From positions 403,415-467,414 of the forward strand of contig NZ_LECU01000003.1 of NCBI RefSeq assembly GCF_001027745.1: a stretch of 64,000 nt of DNA, in the 5' to 3' direction. Each line of letters begins with the position of its first letter. Within the stretch, counting starts at the first letter, position 1. The position numbers and the translations under genes were made by a program. Origin of the DNA: Pedobacter sp. BMA. Lineage in GTDB: Bacteria; Bacteroidota; Bacteroidia; Sphingobacteriales; Sphingobacteriaceae. Below the pieces are notes generated by a model that had not been told where the DNA came from, ran no database searches, and saw nothing but the letters and a program-made list of their open reading frames with translations. This document shows, in pieces, positions 1-8,224 of the stretch.

Positions 1-234
1 ATCCACTTTCGCAGGACAGTAAGATACCTGCTGATCGAGGTAAGTCGCAGGCAGAGGAAGTTCATGGAAGGTATTCGTATACTGACGAATCTCATTTTCT
101 TCCACCGCAAGATCCCTATCGAGTTTATTGGTGAGGATGAGGTGTATAAAAAAATAATAGATAACCCCGGTAATCACCAATATGATCATAGAGGTGATGA
201 TATTTACCCTGTTGTAATGCGCTGATAGCTTCAT
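1..234 (-). CDS. Sensor histidine kinase, N-terminal part (cut by window edge)
   Basis: Only the first 78 codons are present; the gene runs off the left edge. It starts MKLSAHYNRV and has one strongly hydrophobic segment (about residues 11-31, IITSMIILVITGVIYYFFI) followed by a charged, presumably periplasmic stretch, which is the usual layout of a membrane sensor kinase. The ATG overlaps the stop of the upstream response regulator by 4 bases (ATGA), so the two are translationally coupled. No HisKA or ATPase domain is visible because of the truncation; the kinase call rests on the coupled OmpR-type regulator and the membrane topology. Function as a kinase is inference, but this gene order is the standard two-component layout. 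Confidence 0.7.
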   Translation of the reverse strand, partial: MKLSAHYNRVNIITSMIILVITGVIYYFFIHLILTNKLDRDLAVEENEIRQYTNTFHELPLPATYLDQQVSYCPAKVD

Positions 235-908
235 CTGTCGGAGAATTTATACCCAATTCCATATACAGAGCGCAAATAATCACGCGCACCAGCCTCTGCA
301 AACTTTTTTTTCAGGTTTTTAACATGGGTATAGATAAAATCAAAGTCATCCGACAAATCGATTTGATCTCCCCACAAGTGCTCTACCATGGCATTTTTTG
401 TCACTACTTTATTTTTATTGGACAGAAAGTAAACCAGCAGATCAAATTCCTTCTTTGTTAGTACGATAGGCTTTTCATTAATTGTAACTTTCATAGCTGC
501 CACATCAATTTTCACTTCATTGAAAATGATGATGTTACCTCCATCAAAGTTTTTACGACGTACGATAGCGCTCACCCTGGATTTAAGTTCCGAAAGATGG
601 AATGGCTTGACCAAATAATCATCTGCTCCCATATCAAGCCCCGATAGCCTGTCGTCAAGAGAGTGCCGTGCGGAAATAATCAGCACACCGTCTTTTTTAT
701 TCATTTCCTTTATTCTTGACAGCAGTTGAAGTCCATCACCTCCTGGTAACCCAAGATCTAACAGAATGCAATCATAAGTATAAAGTTCTATTTTCCCGGT
801 TGCTGAATTGAAGTCGGCCGCATGTTCGCAAACATTCCCCTCCCCCTTAAAATAAGACAAAATACTTCCTGCCAATGCAGGCTCATCTTCGATAACTAAT
901 ATTTTCAT
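231..908 (-). CDS. OmpR/PhoB-family response regulator
   Basis: The 225-aa protein has a complete receiver domain: acidic pair E7/D8, phospho-acceptor D51 in ILLDLGLPGGDG, S79 and conserved K101 in DDYLVKPFH. Residues ~130-225 form the winged-helix DNA-binding domain (ending VYGIGYKFSDR, the typical RSVxGxGYxF wing). It would be phosphorylated by the membrane kinase whose gene overlaps its stop codon and would then bind promoter DNA. The target genes are not evident; in Bacteroidota such pairs often respond to envelope or metal stress, but nothing here fixes the signal. It is transcribed divergently from an arsenate-reductase relic. Confidence 0.9.
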   Translation of the reverse strand: MKILVIEDEPALAGSILSYFKGEGNVCEHAADFNSATGKIELYTYDCILLDLGLPGGDGLQLLSRIKEMNKKDGVLIISARHSLDDRLSGLDMGADDYLVKPFHLSELKSRVSAIVRRKNFDGGNIIIFNEVKIDVAAMKVTINEKPIVLTKKEFDLLVYFLSNKNKVVTKNAMVEHLWGDQIDLSDDFDFIYTHVKNLKKKFAEAGARDYLRSVYGIGYKFSDR

Positions 909-958
909 TGATGCAATTGTACATTCAAAAATAGGTAATAATTATTCTTGTAAAGGTA

Positions 959-1183
959 TCCGGTTCCAAGGCTATTGATTTCGATTACGTGATCACCATT
1001 TGCGATAATGCCAAACAGACTTTCACTTACTTCCCAACCCGCGCGCGAAAGTTTCATTATAATTTTCCTGATCCTGCCAAAGCTACCGGAACAGACGAAG
1101 AAGTGATGGAGCAATTCAGTGAGGCAAGAGAGGTGATTCGAAAATACACTCAAAACTTTGTCAACGAGAACTTTAAAAGTTAA
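959..1183 (+). pseudogene. ArsC-like arsenate reductase relic (5'-truncated)
   Basis: The frame running to the stop at 1183 reads FDYVITICDNAKQTF, then FPDPAKATGT and a C-terminal helix. This matches the C-terminal half of thioredoxin-coupled arsenate reductases / low-molecular-weight phosphatases (family pattern FDYVITVCDNA...CP.FPG...HW.FPDPA..G). The N-terminal half with the catalytic CX5R loop is absent: the frame is closed by a TAG at 932-934, and the divergent regulator gene begins at 908. The resolving cysteine normally found after CDNA is replaced (QTFTYF). Only GTG or internal starts are available. I read this as an inactive remnant rather than a small functional protein. Confidence 0.7.
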
Positions 1184-1259
1184 GATGCAAGCGAACTATT
1201 ACGCTCCTGTTGTAATGTGCAAACATCGCTGGTCGGCGAATAGTTTAGCTTTTTTAGCG

Positions 1260-1937
1260 TTAAGATATTCTATGTGAAGACATGGCATCCACCCACTCAT
1301 CCTGTTTACATCTGGGGCATTGATTCGCAGTATCAAGGAACATCACATTGGCACAGTTTGTACAGGCGTATAAACCTGGAACCGCAACATGTTTAGACTT
1401 TTTTGCAAATGCCTTTGGAAAAACCGGCAGACCAGGCTTTACTTCATCTTTTTCATAATATAAAAAACTCACCTGCCCATTGGTTTCCAGCACCGCTGTC
1501 CTGATCTGGCCGATGTGTTCTACACTTTGCACACGCATTTCAGAGAAAAATTCATCCCGTGCAAAATTCGCATCTCCGTCCTCTGCCATTGTAAACATTC
1601 CATCTTCAATAATATATTGAGGAACACCCTCAAGGATGTTTTCTACTTTCTGATTTTTAACCGCGAAGTACGTGATCAAACGGTATGTCAACAAGATCAC
1701 AAGAAAAACGATCAAAGATGGTAAAATAGCTGACTGGCCGCTCAACATTGGGTCCCCGGCAGCAGATCCCAGGGCAATAATAATCGCAATTTCAAATATA
1801 CTAAGCTGCCTTACCCCCTTCTTTCCTGTCGACCTGAGAAAAACCAATATCATGGTGAACATAATAACGGTACGTAACCCAATTTCCAGCGCCATAGCTC
1901 CATCAAGGCCGTTCAAAAAAATACTACTCCAATCCAT
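1260..1937 (-). CDS. DUF421 (YetF/YcaP-like) inner-membrane protein with C-terminal zinc ribbon
   Basis: The 225-aa protein begins with three hydrophobic helices (about residues 20-36, 45-62 and 70-90) followed by the soluble DUF421 region (EGVPQYIIEDGMF...DEFFSEMRVQSVEHIGQIRTAVLE), the signature of the YetF family. The biochemical role of this family is not established. Unusual here is the C-terminus: CTNCANVMF...CPRCKQDEW, two CxxC pairs about 17 residues apart, a zinc-ribbon pattern that most YetF proteins lack as far as I know. The gene stands alone between the ArsC relic and an SDR gene on the other strand. Confidence 0.8.
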   Translation of the reverse strand: MDWSSIFLNGLDGAMALEIGLRTVIMFTMILVFLRSTGKKGVRQLSIFEIAIIIALGSAAGDPMLSGQSAILPSLIVFLVILLTYRLITYFAVKNQKVENILEGVPQYIIEDGMFTMAEDGDANFARDEFFSEMRVQSVEHIGQIRTAVLETNGQVSFLYYEKDEVKPGLPVFPKAFAKKSKHVAVPGLYACTNCANVMFLDTANQCPRCKQDEWVDAMSSHRIS

Positions 1938-2211
1938 ATATCACGGGCTAAGGTTTTAAAAAGCTTTGCTAATCAACCAACAATAAATGCAATCGTTTGT
2001 TTTTAATCCTGTTATCGTACCATTTCCATTTCAGCGGGCGCTACTTCCATTCGCGCTAGGCCTAATTCCACATTACGATAAAGTCATTACCATCCTATCA
2101 GTAATCTTCATTGGAAATCACATGCAGTGAAATGTATAAGAGTTTCCGTAAAAAGTACAAATGATGCAGGCAGAATCTATGGACATTTGTATGTATCAAA
2201 ACATTAATAAC

Positions 2212-2979
2212 ATGACGACAATAAATGAACAACAAAAAATCGTGTTAGTGACTGGGGGAAGTCGCGGCATCGGCAGAAGTATAGCACTCAACGCTGCAAA
2301 ACGCGGTCTTGGTGTTATCTTAACTTATAATAACCAGGCTCAGAGTGCGCAAGAAGTGATAAATGAAATTATTACGAGCGGAGGTAAAGCAGTTTCATTA
2401 CAGCTGGATACAGGTAACATCCCATCTTTCGTTGAGTTTGTAAAACAGGTTGCTTTAACGTTACGTAGAGATTGGAATCGTGAAAATTTTGATTATCTGA
2501 TTAACAACGCAGGCATTGGACAACGATCTCTAATACAAGATACAACAGAGGAGATTTTCGACGAGTTGGTAAATATCAATCTGAAAGGTGTGTTTTTTTT
2601 GACAAAAAATCTGATCCCTCTAATCGTTGATGGTGGGCAGATCATCAATATTTCATCTGGCCTCGCCCGTTTTGCATTCCCCGGCTCGGCAGTATACGGG
2701 GCTTTGAAGGCGGCCTTAGAAGGTTTAACCAGATATTTCGCGAAAGAATATGCCATTCGTAAGATCCGGGTAAATAGCGTTGCACCGGGAGCAATAGATA
2801 CAGAGTTCGGGGGCGGAAAAGGCAACGAAGAACATCGAAACCAAATTGCCTCCGCAACTGCGCTTGGCCGTCTGGGTGTTGCGGATGATATAGGCCTTTT
2901 TGTTGCTTCAATGCTATCGGATGACAGCAGGTTTGTTAATGCCCAGCGCATTGAAATAGGCGGCGGGATAATGATCTAG
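2212..2979 (+). CDS. SDR-family NAD(P)-dependent oxidoreductase
   Basis: A classical short-chain dehydrogenase of about 255 aa. It has the cofactor motif GGSRGIGRS near the N-terminus, NNAG (INNAGIGQ), a catalytic Ser region (INISSGLA) and YGALK as the YxxxK active site. The end (IEIGGGIMI) is the usual C-terminus of 3-oxoacyl-ACP-reductase-like SDRs. The open frame extends 17 codons upstream to 2161, but the ATG at 2212 (MTTINEQQKIVLVTGG) places the Rossmann motif at the normal distance, so I prefer it. Substrate unknown. A terminator hairpin follows directly, so it is probably monocistronic and separate from the AraC gene downstream. Confidence 0.85.
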   Translation: MTTINEQQKIVLVTGGSRGIGRSIALNAAKRGLGVILTYNNQAQSAQEVINEIITSGGKAVSLQLDTGNIPSFVEFVKQVALTLRRDWNRENFDYLINNAGIGQRSLIQDTTEEIFDELVNINLKGVFFLTKNLIPLIVDGGQIINISSGLARFAFPGSAVYGALKAALEGLTRYFAKEYAIRKIRVNSVAPGAIDTEFGGGKGNEEHRNQIASATALGRLGVADDIGLFVASMLSDDSRFVNAQRIEIGGGIMI

Positions 2980-2984
2980 GAGAC

Positions 2985-3020
2985 TAATGCACCGATGGAC
3001 CCAATGGGTTTGGTGCATTA
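2985..3020 (+). terminator. Rho-independent terminator after the SDR gene
   Basis: TAATGCACC and GGTGCATTA form a 9-bp stem with an 18-base loop, followed by TTTTATTAT. It lies 6 bases after the SDR stop codon. Confidence 0.7.
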
Positions 3021-3058
3021 TTTTATTATCTTTAAACATGAAAGCATAATATAGGGCA

Positions 3059-3952
3059 ATGGAATATTTTGATATTAATTCAGTCGCAGAACTACATCAC
3101 TTCTTCAGGTATTCTAAACCTCTTCATCCACTAATCACTATCGTTGACATGGGACTTGTTGACCGCACACACAGGAAACCAAATGTGGGGTACAGGATAG
3201 GTCTCTATGGAATAACTTTAAAAAAAGTAAAAGGCAATTTTAAATACGGGCGAACCCATATTGATTTTGCAGAGGGAACGATGCTTTTCACCAGCCCTGA
3301 TCAAATTCTCTTCCCAGATCCTGATAACCAGGTAGAAGGGTGGGGCATTTTTATACATCCGGATCTGTTGAACGCCACAGCGAAAGGCAGAAAATTAACC
3401 GAATATTCTTTTTTCGGGTATGACTTCAATGAAGGACTGCATGTTTCCGATGCAGAAAAGAAAGTCATTGAAGCAAGTCTTAAGAATATCTCCTCCGAGA
3501 TCTCCAGCACCTTAGACGACCATTCCCATCACCTTATACTGTCAAACCTGGAACTTGTGCTGTCTTATGCGGCAAGATTTTATGGGCGACAGTTCATGAC
3601 CCGTGTAAAGCCGGCACACGACTTATTGGAAAGATTTGAGAGCCTGCTTACAGATTATTTCAAAAAAGACTTCCTGATCCAATCAGGGCTACCAGATGGC
3701 AAATACTTTGCCGAACGATTGGGCATATCAACAAATTACCTCTCTGATTTACTTGTAAAGTATACAGGTAAATCTACCCAAACACACGTGCATTTAAAGT
3801 TAATAGATAAAGCAAAACACCTCTTATGGAGTACCAGTTATTCCATAAGTGAAATAGCGTACGACCTTGGATTTGAACATCCCTCTCATTTCACGAAATT
3901 GTTTAAAAATAAAACAGGCTATTCCCCTAAAGCATACCGGGCGCTGAACTAA
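3059..3952 (+). CDS. AraC-family transcriptional regulator
   Basis: The 297-aa protein has an N-terminal cupin-like sensing region (residues ~20-170; IGLYGITLKKVKG, FTSPDQI) and a C-terminal double helix-turn-helix (residues ~215-297). The second HTH is clear: SISEIAYDLGFEHPSHFTKLF followed by KNKTGYSPKAYRALN. It is a close paralogue of the regulators at 5913-6808 (broken) and 36868-37788: all share the FHPDL/IHPDL and NEGLH/NEALH blocks before the DNA-binding part. A gene of this type commonly controls a neighbouring oxidoreductase. Because the copy at 6.8 kb is disrupted, this one could act on the operators at 6875 and 11640 (inference). Confidence 0.9.
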   Translation: MEYFDINSVAELHHFFRYSKPLHPLITIVDMGLVDRTHRKPNVGYRIGLYGITLKKVKGNFKYGRTHIDFAEGTMLFTSPDQILFPDPDNQVEGWGIFIHPDLLNATAKGRKLTEYSFFGYDFNEGLHVSDAEKKVIEASLKNISSEISSTLDDHSHHLILSNLELVLSYAARFYGRQFMTRVKPAHDLLERFESLLTDYFKKDFLIQSGLPDGKYFAERLGISTNYLSDLLVKYTGKSTQTHVHLKLIDKAKHLLWSTSYSISEIAYDLGFEHPSHFTKLFKNKTGYSPKAYRALN

Positions 3953-4109
3953 ATTCACCTTGACTGGTTTTTAAGCCCTCCATGCTCACCTTAGTTGGTT
4001 ATTCGCTAACTACTTAACCTTCATTTCCCTTATTGTACGCTCACGGTGCTGTTTTCCCCATTCGGCAATGACTTCAATGATAGGCTACTACCACCCTTTG
4101 ATCGCTGAT

Positions 4110-4248
4110 TCCTCAGAGCTTTGCCTGACTATTTTGTTGCAGCACCATGCCATCAGCGAAGAAAGCGGAAAGTTTTTTTTGCATAGGTAGATAACGTACA
4201 TCACAGCAATGCCATCACGATCAGTGATTTTACAAGTAACTTCATCAT
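4110..4248 (-). pseudogene. Sialate O-acetylesterase relic (5' fragment)
   Basis: On the minus strand, ATGATG at 4248 starts a signal-peptide-like stretch (MMKLLVKSLIVMALL), stopped by TGA and then continuing as CTLSTYAK. After a shift in an A8 run, another frame reads FFADGMVLQQNSQAKL followed by TGA-G. The block LFADGMVLQ.N..VK.WG is the conserved N-terminus of secreted sialate O-acetylesterases (SASA family). Two stops fall where a Trp codon would fit (LLWC and KLWG). Downstream of the fragment no homologous sequence was recognised. It is a non-functional gene head; identification rests on one short block. Confidence 0.45.
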
Positions 4249-4266
4249 TTTATAGATTAATGATCC

Positions 4267-4521
4267 TTAACGATTTCCTTCTTGATGTTTTCGTATTTTT
4301 AATAACATCCTTATTGCAATAAAAGCGGCAACAATTGTAGTTATTATTGTTGCCGCAAATGTCCATATTGTAGGCCTGTAAGACAAGCCCAATAAAAATA
4401 TCGGAGCATGCTTAATTAAGTGGTTGTATCCTGAAATTGCATGGCCTACTCCAAGCATAATAATTAGAAATGGAAAAAATAGCTGTAGATAATGCTTGAA
4501 CAATACAGTATTGGCTTTCAT
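4267..4521 (-). CDS. Small two-helix membrane protein, unknown
   Basis: An 84-aa protein with two hydrophobic segments: residues ~12-30 (LQLFFPFLIIMLGVGHAIS) and ~52-72 (IWTFAATIITTIVAAFIAI), and a short basic tail (KIRKHQEGNR) that would be cytoplasmic. No family recognised. It sits in a region with several gene relics, so it may itself be a minor or decaying gene. Base composition and the lack of internal stops are compatible with coding. Confidence 0.55.
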   Translation of the reverse strand: MKANTVLFKHYLQLFFPFLIIMLGVGHAISGYNHLIKHAPIFLLGLSYRPTIWTFAATIITTIVAAFIAIRMLLKIRKHQEGNR

Positions 4522-4605
4522 AAATATCTTAGTTTATTGATTAACAATTTTTATCCTGATAAAGGGGTTGAAAAATGTATTGGTTGATGGCATTGAGCTG
4601 GCATA

Positions 4606-5190
4606 TTAATCCAACTTCTTCAACAGTCTTCGTTTCGTTCGTTTAAATGCAACCCCTTCCCAACTCGCATCAAAACCTTCCCAAAAAATTCTTATTTCAG
4701 TGCCTACATTTATTGTAATAATAAAAGTCATGTCTTCATACGAAAAGTAAATGTTATTAGAATTAGGTAAGGCGTTAAGGTATTCTGATTTTTCTTTGAT
4801 CACTGTTTCGATTTTGTTCATCAGGTACACAGCCTTATCAGCAGGCAGTTCTTTAAATGCATACGCCTGATAAATTTCACCTGCCTCATTAGATCGGCTT
4901 CCAAAAAAACCTAAAACAAGGCCTTCTTTTTTAAGTGCTTTGCAATTGTAAACCAAAGATGTCACTTCACCAGAGGCAGTTGCAGCTAAGGGATCCATTT
5001 GGAATTCAACCACTGCATCTGTTTTACCGAGCACATTCCTCACAACATAATCTTTAGCCCGGTAAAGAGCTATATCTTTACTAAACTCCTTTGCAATAAA
5101 ATACGACATAGCAGTTGGCCCACTTGCAACCTGTGCGGATGCTTGAACGCTTAGGATAGCGAGAATAATGAAAAAGATATTTTTGTTCAC
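4606..5190 (-). CDS. Secreted protein of unknown function
   Basis: A 194-aa protein with a clear Sec signal peptide (MNKNIFFIILAILSVQASAQ, cleavage after ASA). The mature part is a mixed alpha/beta sequence without recognised motifs. The region KELPADKAVYLMNKIETVI and the aromatic C-terminal block IRIFWEGFDASWEGVAF are the most distinctive parts. No lipobox and no membrane helix after the signal, so a periplasmic or outer-membrane-associated location is expected. The gene lies 84 bases upstream of the small membrane protein on the same strand and could be cotranscribed with it. Confidence 0.7.
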   Translation of the reverse strand: MNKNIFFIILAILSVQASAQVASGPTAMSYFIAKEFSKDIALYRAKDYVVRNVLGKTDAVVEFQMDPLAATASGEVTSLVYNCKALKKEGLVLGFFGSRSNEAGEIYQAYAFKELPADKAVYLMNKIETVIKEKSEYLNALPNSNNIYFSYEDMTFIITINVGTEIRIFWEGFDASWEGVAFKRTKRRLLKKLD

Positions 5191-5460
5191 GAGAGCATTA
5201 AGTTAAATTCAAGAGGCAAAAATTACAACTGCTAAATTACGCAATTAAACTGTCGAAAATCAGCATATCCACAAACTACCACCCAAAATGTTCCAGGTTT
5301 CCGAAATGAGCCGTAAAGAACATTTATCTTATTTTAATTTAGCGGTTCACCTTCCACCAAACTCAACCCACCAATACTAGCGCTACCCAGTACCACCAGG
5401 TAACCCTAACCCTCGTGCTGCTCACTGCCGCGATGTTTTCCTTACGCTTTGCTGCGCCTA
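5191..5460. other. Intergenic stretch without a recognised gene
   Basis: Between the secreted protein gene and the regulator relic. No convincing coding frame. The minus strand contains a short hydrophobic frame (TWWYWVALVLVG) ending at TGA that could be more relic material. The first ~80 bases upstream of the gene ending at 5190 probably hold its promoter, but no clear -7 box was seen. Confidence 0.3.
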
Positions 5461-5730
5461 TTACTTTTGCCTCATTGTAGCCGCTCCGCTCGTTTTTGTT
5501 TCTACTTTCCGATTATCCTTTTTCCAAAGTTCTATCATTTCCACCTCGCCTTTGAAACAACTATCAGGCGAATAATACACGATGCCTTTCGGCCATATGC
5601 GCAATTTCAATTCAGTATGGCTACCTGTTCAATAATTATCATCCATTACTGCGTGGCTCAGTCTTTTTGTTTGTAACTGGGTTAAGATTGCTGTCAATCG
5701 CGAGAGTCTTTTTATATCATTGTTGTCCAT
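5461..5730 (-). pseudogene. Relic of a WYL/DeoR-type regulator head fused to another fragment
   Basis: From an ATG at 5730 the minus strand reads MDNNDIKRLSRLTAILTQLQ then TKRL, which is the characteristic start of YafY-like HTH/WYL-domain regulators in Bacteroidota (RLSRLTAILTQLQSKRL...). The expected HTH does not follow. Instead comes SHAVMDDNY and an in-frame TGA (5629-5631), after which the same frame stays open to 5461 with a plausible protein segment (CFKGEVEMIELWKKDN). I do not recognise the second segment. The arrangement suggests a deletion joining a regulator head to part of another gene. Confidence 0.45.
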
Positions 5731-5912
5731 ATTGAATATAGGCAGTTAGGACTGCCTGGTGAAGTAGGCAGCAAAATTGTAAATATAGGCCGTTTTTTAA
5801 CTTATTAAAATCTAAATTTTATCTTGCTTGGTAACGGAAGTGTTTGAAGTTTTAGCATACACCTGAATAATAAACCCTTACGAATGGTTTAAACGTGATG
5901 AATATGGAAGGA

Positions 5913-6808
5913 TTAATTTAAACTTCGGTATTCATTGGGTGTCATTCCCGTTTTTTGTTTAAATAACCTGGTAAAGTGCTGCTGGTATTTGAAGCCCAAT
6001 TCGCCAGCTATGACATTTATTGATTTTGAGTTATCAAAGATTCTTTCTTTCGCCTCATTTATAAGCTTAAGTTGAATATACTCCAAAGCAGTATTACCTG
6101 TTTCCTTTTTAATTAGATCTCCAAAATAGTTAGCTGAAAGGTATAGTTGATCTGCGCAATAGGTAACACTTGGCAGACCTAATGTCTGCGCCTTGTCTGA
6201 TTTAAAGTAGTCATTAAGTAAGTTCTCAAAACGTACCAAAATATCTTTGTTAATATGAGTCCGGGTAATGAACTGACGGTCATAAAAGCGCATAAAGTAA
6301 TTCAACAATAATTCTATGGTCGAGACGATCAGGGTTTTACTGTGTTTGTCAATATTCTGCTTGATTTCAGTATTGATTTTCTGTAAGCATTCAACAATGG
6401 TAGCATTCTTTTTTTTGATAAATGCAGGGCTTCATTCACTTCATACGAAAAGAATGTGTAATCATTAATAAGCTTGCCTAGATGAGTACCTAAAATTAAA
6501 TCCGGATGGAATACTAAAGCATATCCAGAGGCCTTATAAGCAACACCATTGCTGTTGATCCCATAGGTTTGTCCTGGAGATACAAAGACCAAAGTTCCAT
6601 CCTCATAATCATACGGCTGGCAACCATAAATCATATCTCCACATTTAATGTTCTTGAGAAATATTGCATACAAGCCAATATTCATTCTAAAACGATGAAC
6701 AGAAGGGATTTCATTGAAATTCACCACACTTACCAATGGATGAAGCGTGTCTACACCAAACTGATTGTTATAGTCCTGTACCGTATTTATAATTTCTACT
6801 TTTTCCAT
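5913..6808 (-). pseudogene. AraC-family regulator interrupted by a one-base frameshift
   Basis: Two frames together encode one AraC protein. The first half (start 6808, MEKVEIINTVQDYNNQFGVD) holds the sensing domain up to YTFFSYEVNEALHLSKK; the second half holds LLNYFMRFYDRQFITR and the DNA-binding domain (SINVIAGELGFKYQQHFTRLF, TGMTPNEYRSLN). The break is at an A8 run on the minus strand (6409-6416). With one more A the frame would continue as KKNATIVECLQKINTEI, matching the paralogues at 3059 and 36868. It is divergent from the PaoABC operon and would be its natural regulator. The shift may be a true mutation, a phase-variable tract or a sequencing error. Confidence 0.8.
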
Positions 6809-6874
6809 TATTGTACCTTTTGCTGAACAAAATTACTAAACGTTCCCTGTTAAGCGTCCGGTTTCAACCCAAAT

Positions 6875-6940
6875 CAGTAAAAGTGGTAAATGAATCCGTA
6901 TTCTGTATAAAACCCAGCCAAATGAGACCTGTTATATTTG
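6875..6940 (+). promoter_or_regulatory. AraC-type operator plus Bacteroidota -7 box for the cyclophilin-like/PaoABC operon
   Basis: A 39-bp element (6875-6913) contains GTAAAAGTGGTAAAT and, six bases later, GTATTCTGTATAAAAC. The same element occurs at 11640-11678 with 34 of 39 bases identical. In both places a -7-type box begins 19 bases after the element; here it is TATATTTG at 6933-6940, a perfect TAnnTTTG. The site lies in the divergent gap between the broken AraC gene and the operon starting at 7075. Binding by an AraC regulator is inferred. Confidence 0.6.
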
Positions 6941-7074
6941 TATATAGCTATTGTAAATGGTGAAATATTTTTGAAAGGGCTTATCTGTCAAGGCAGTATA
7001 GATTGCACGATGTAGCCTATCATAAAACCGGACTCTGCATGACCAATTCATATATCTCTAAAAAATCAACTTAA

Positions 7075-7536
7075 ATGAAAATGCTTCATACAATTCTCAT
7101 CAGTTTAATCTGCTTACAGCTAAGTGCATGTAGCAAGGATAATGTTGGACCAGTACAAAATCCAGAAACCATGGAACAAACAGACACGGCAAAAATAAAA
7201 ATAACAGTGGGGTCAAATGTGTTTACAGCCAGGTTAAATAATAATGCAACTGCAACTGCATTCAAAGCCAGGCTACCATTAAGCCTTGACATGGCAGACT
7301 TAAACAGAAATGAAAAGCATATTGACTTATCGGCTGCACTGCCTACAGGAGCAAGCAAACCAGGAAATATCCAGACCGGCGATGTGATGCTGTATGGTAC
7401 AAATACACTGGTTTTATTCTATAAAACATTCTCATCGTCCTATTCCTACTCACCGATTGGACGAATTGAGAACCCTTCGGAGTTGTCTAGGGCCTTAGGT
7501 AATGGGAATGTAACCGTAAAATTTGAACTTAATTGA
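7075..7536 (+). CDS. Lipoprotein with cyclophilin-like domain
   Basis: A 153-aa protein with a lipoprotein signal (MKMLHTILISLICLQLSAC, lipobox LSAC, Cys19). The mature part (residues ~42-153) matches the bacterial cyclophilin-like fold family: IKITVGSNVFTARL, FKARLPLSLDMADLN, GDVMLYGTNTLVLFYKTF and GRIENPSELSRAL. Family members are often encoded beside aldo/keto reductases, cupins and flavodoxins in redox clusters; the enzymatic role is not established. It is the first gene of the operon that continues with the aldehyde oxidoreductase subunits (36 bases between them). Confidence 0.75.
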   Translation: MKMLHTILISLICLQLSACSKDNVGPVQNPETMEQTDTAKIKITVGSNVFTARLNNNATATAFKARLPLSLDMADLNRNEKHIDLSAALPTGASKPGNIQTGDVMLYGTNTLVLFYKTFSSSYSYSPIGRIENPSELSRALGNGNVTVKFELN

Positions 7537-7572
7537 ACATGAGCCTTCTACTAAGGTCATAAATGATATTAT

Positions 7573-8220
7573 ATGAAAGATTCAAAAAAACTTATCCTCA
7601 CGCGAAGGGAAATGATTGTAGGTACAGCGACTGCAGTCACTGTTTCTCTTGGAGCTGGAACTATTGAAAAGGTCGAATCTTTAACTATTAACAGCGCTGA
7701 TATAGTGCCATCTGCAACGATTAATTTTAACGTCAACGGCAAAGCCCAGCAGCTAAATTTGGATACAAGGACAACCTTGCTGGATAGTCTGCGCGAACAT
7801 CTTCAGCTCACTGGAACAAAAAAAGGTTGTGATCATGGACAATGCGGGGCATGTACGGTCCTGGTCAATGGAAGACGCATCAACTCCTGCCTATCTTTAG
7901 CACTACAACATGAGGGCGATAACATTGTAACTATTGAAGGGTTAGGAACGCCTGATAAACTTCATCCCATGCAGGCCGCTTTTGTTAAGCACGATGGTTA
8001 TCAATGTGGTTATTGTACACCAGGACAAATTTGTTCTGCAGTAGCAGTTCTACAGGAAATTAAAGCAGGCATTCCCAGCCATGTAAGTGAAGACTTGACG
8101 CTACAACCAGAGTTTAGCAACATGGAAGTTCGGGAAAGAATGAGCGGAAACATATGCCGTTGCGGCGCCTATTCAAACATTGCGGAGGCTATGGCCGAAG
8201 TTAATTCACACTTATCATAG
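7573..8220 (+). CDS. paoA: Aldehyde oxidoreductase, [2Fe-2S] subunit with Tat signal (PaoA type)
   Basis: A 215-aa iron-sulfur subunit of a molybdenum hydroxylase. Residues 10-30 carry a twin-arginine leader ([17 protein letters not shown]). The plant-type ferredoxin cluster is CDHGQCGAC with a later Cys (NSC), and the second cluster is CGYC...CRCG. It carries electrons between the Mo-cofactor subunit and FAD subunit. The following two genes encode those subunits, giving the PaoABC heterotrimer order known from E. coli, a periplasmic enzyme oxidising aromatic and other aldehydes. Export of the complex through the single Tat leader of this subunit is expected by analogy. Confidence 0.9.
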   Translation: MKDSKKLILTRREMIVGTATAVTVSLGAGTIEKVESLTINSADIVPSATINFNVNGKAQQLNLDTRTTLLDSLREHLQLTGTKKGCDHGQCGACTVLVNGRRINSCLSLALQHEGDNIVTIEGLGTPDKLHPMQAAFVKHDGYQCGYCTPGQICSAVAVLQEIKAGIPSHVSEDLTLQPEFSNMEVRERMSGNICRCGAYSNIAEAMAEVNSHLS

Positions 8221-8224
8221 CACT

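Noticed and set aside
2493..2951. 152-codon minus-strand frame inside the SDR gene
   Set aside because: Antisense shadow of a clearly coding gene with intact SDR motifs.
5449..5676. 75-codon plus-strand frame
   Set aside because: Cys/Phe/His-rich low-likelihood composition, and it overlaps the better supported minus-strand relic.
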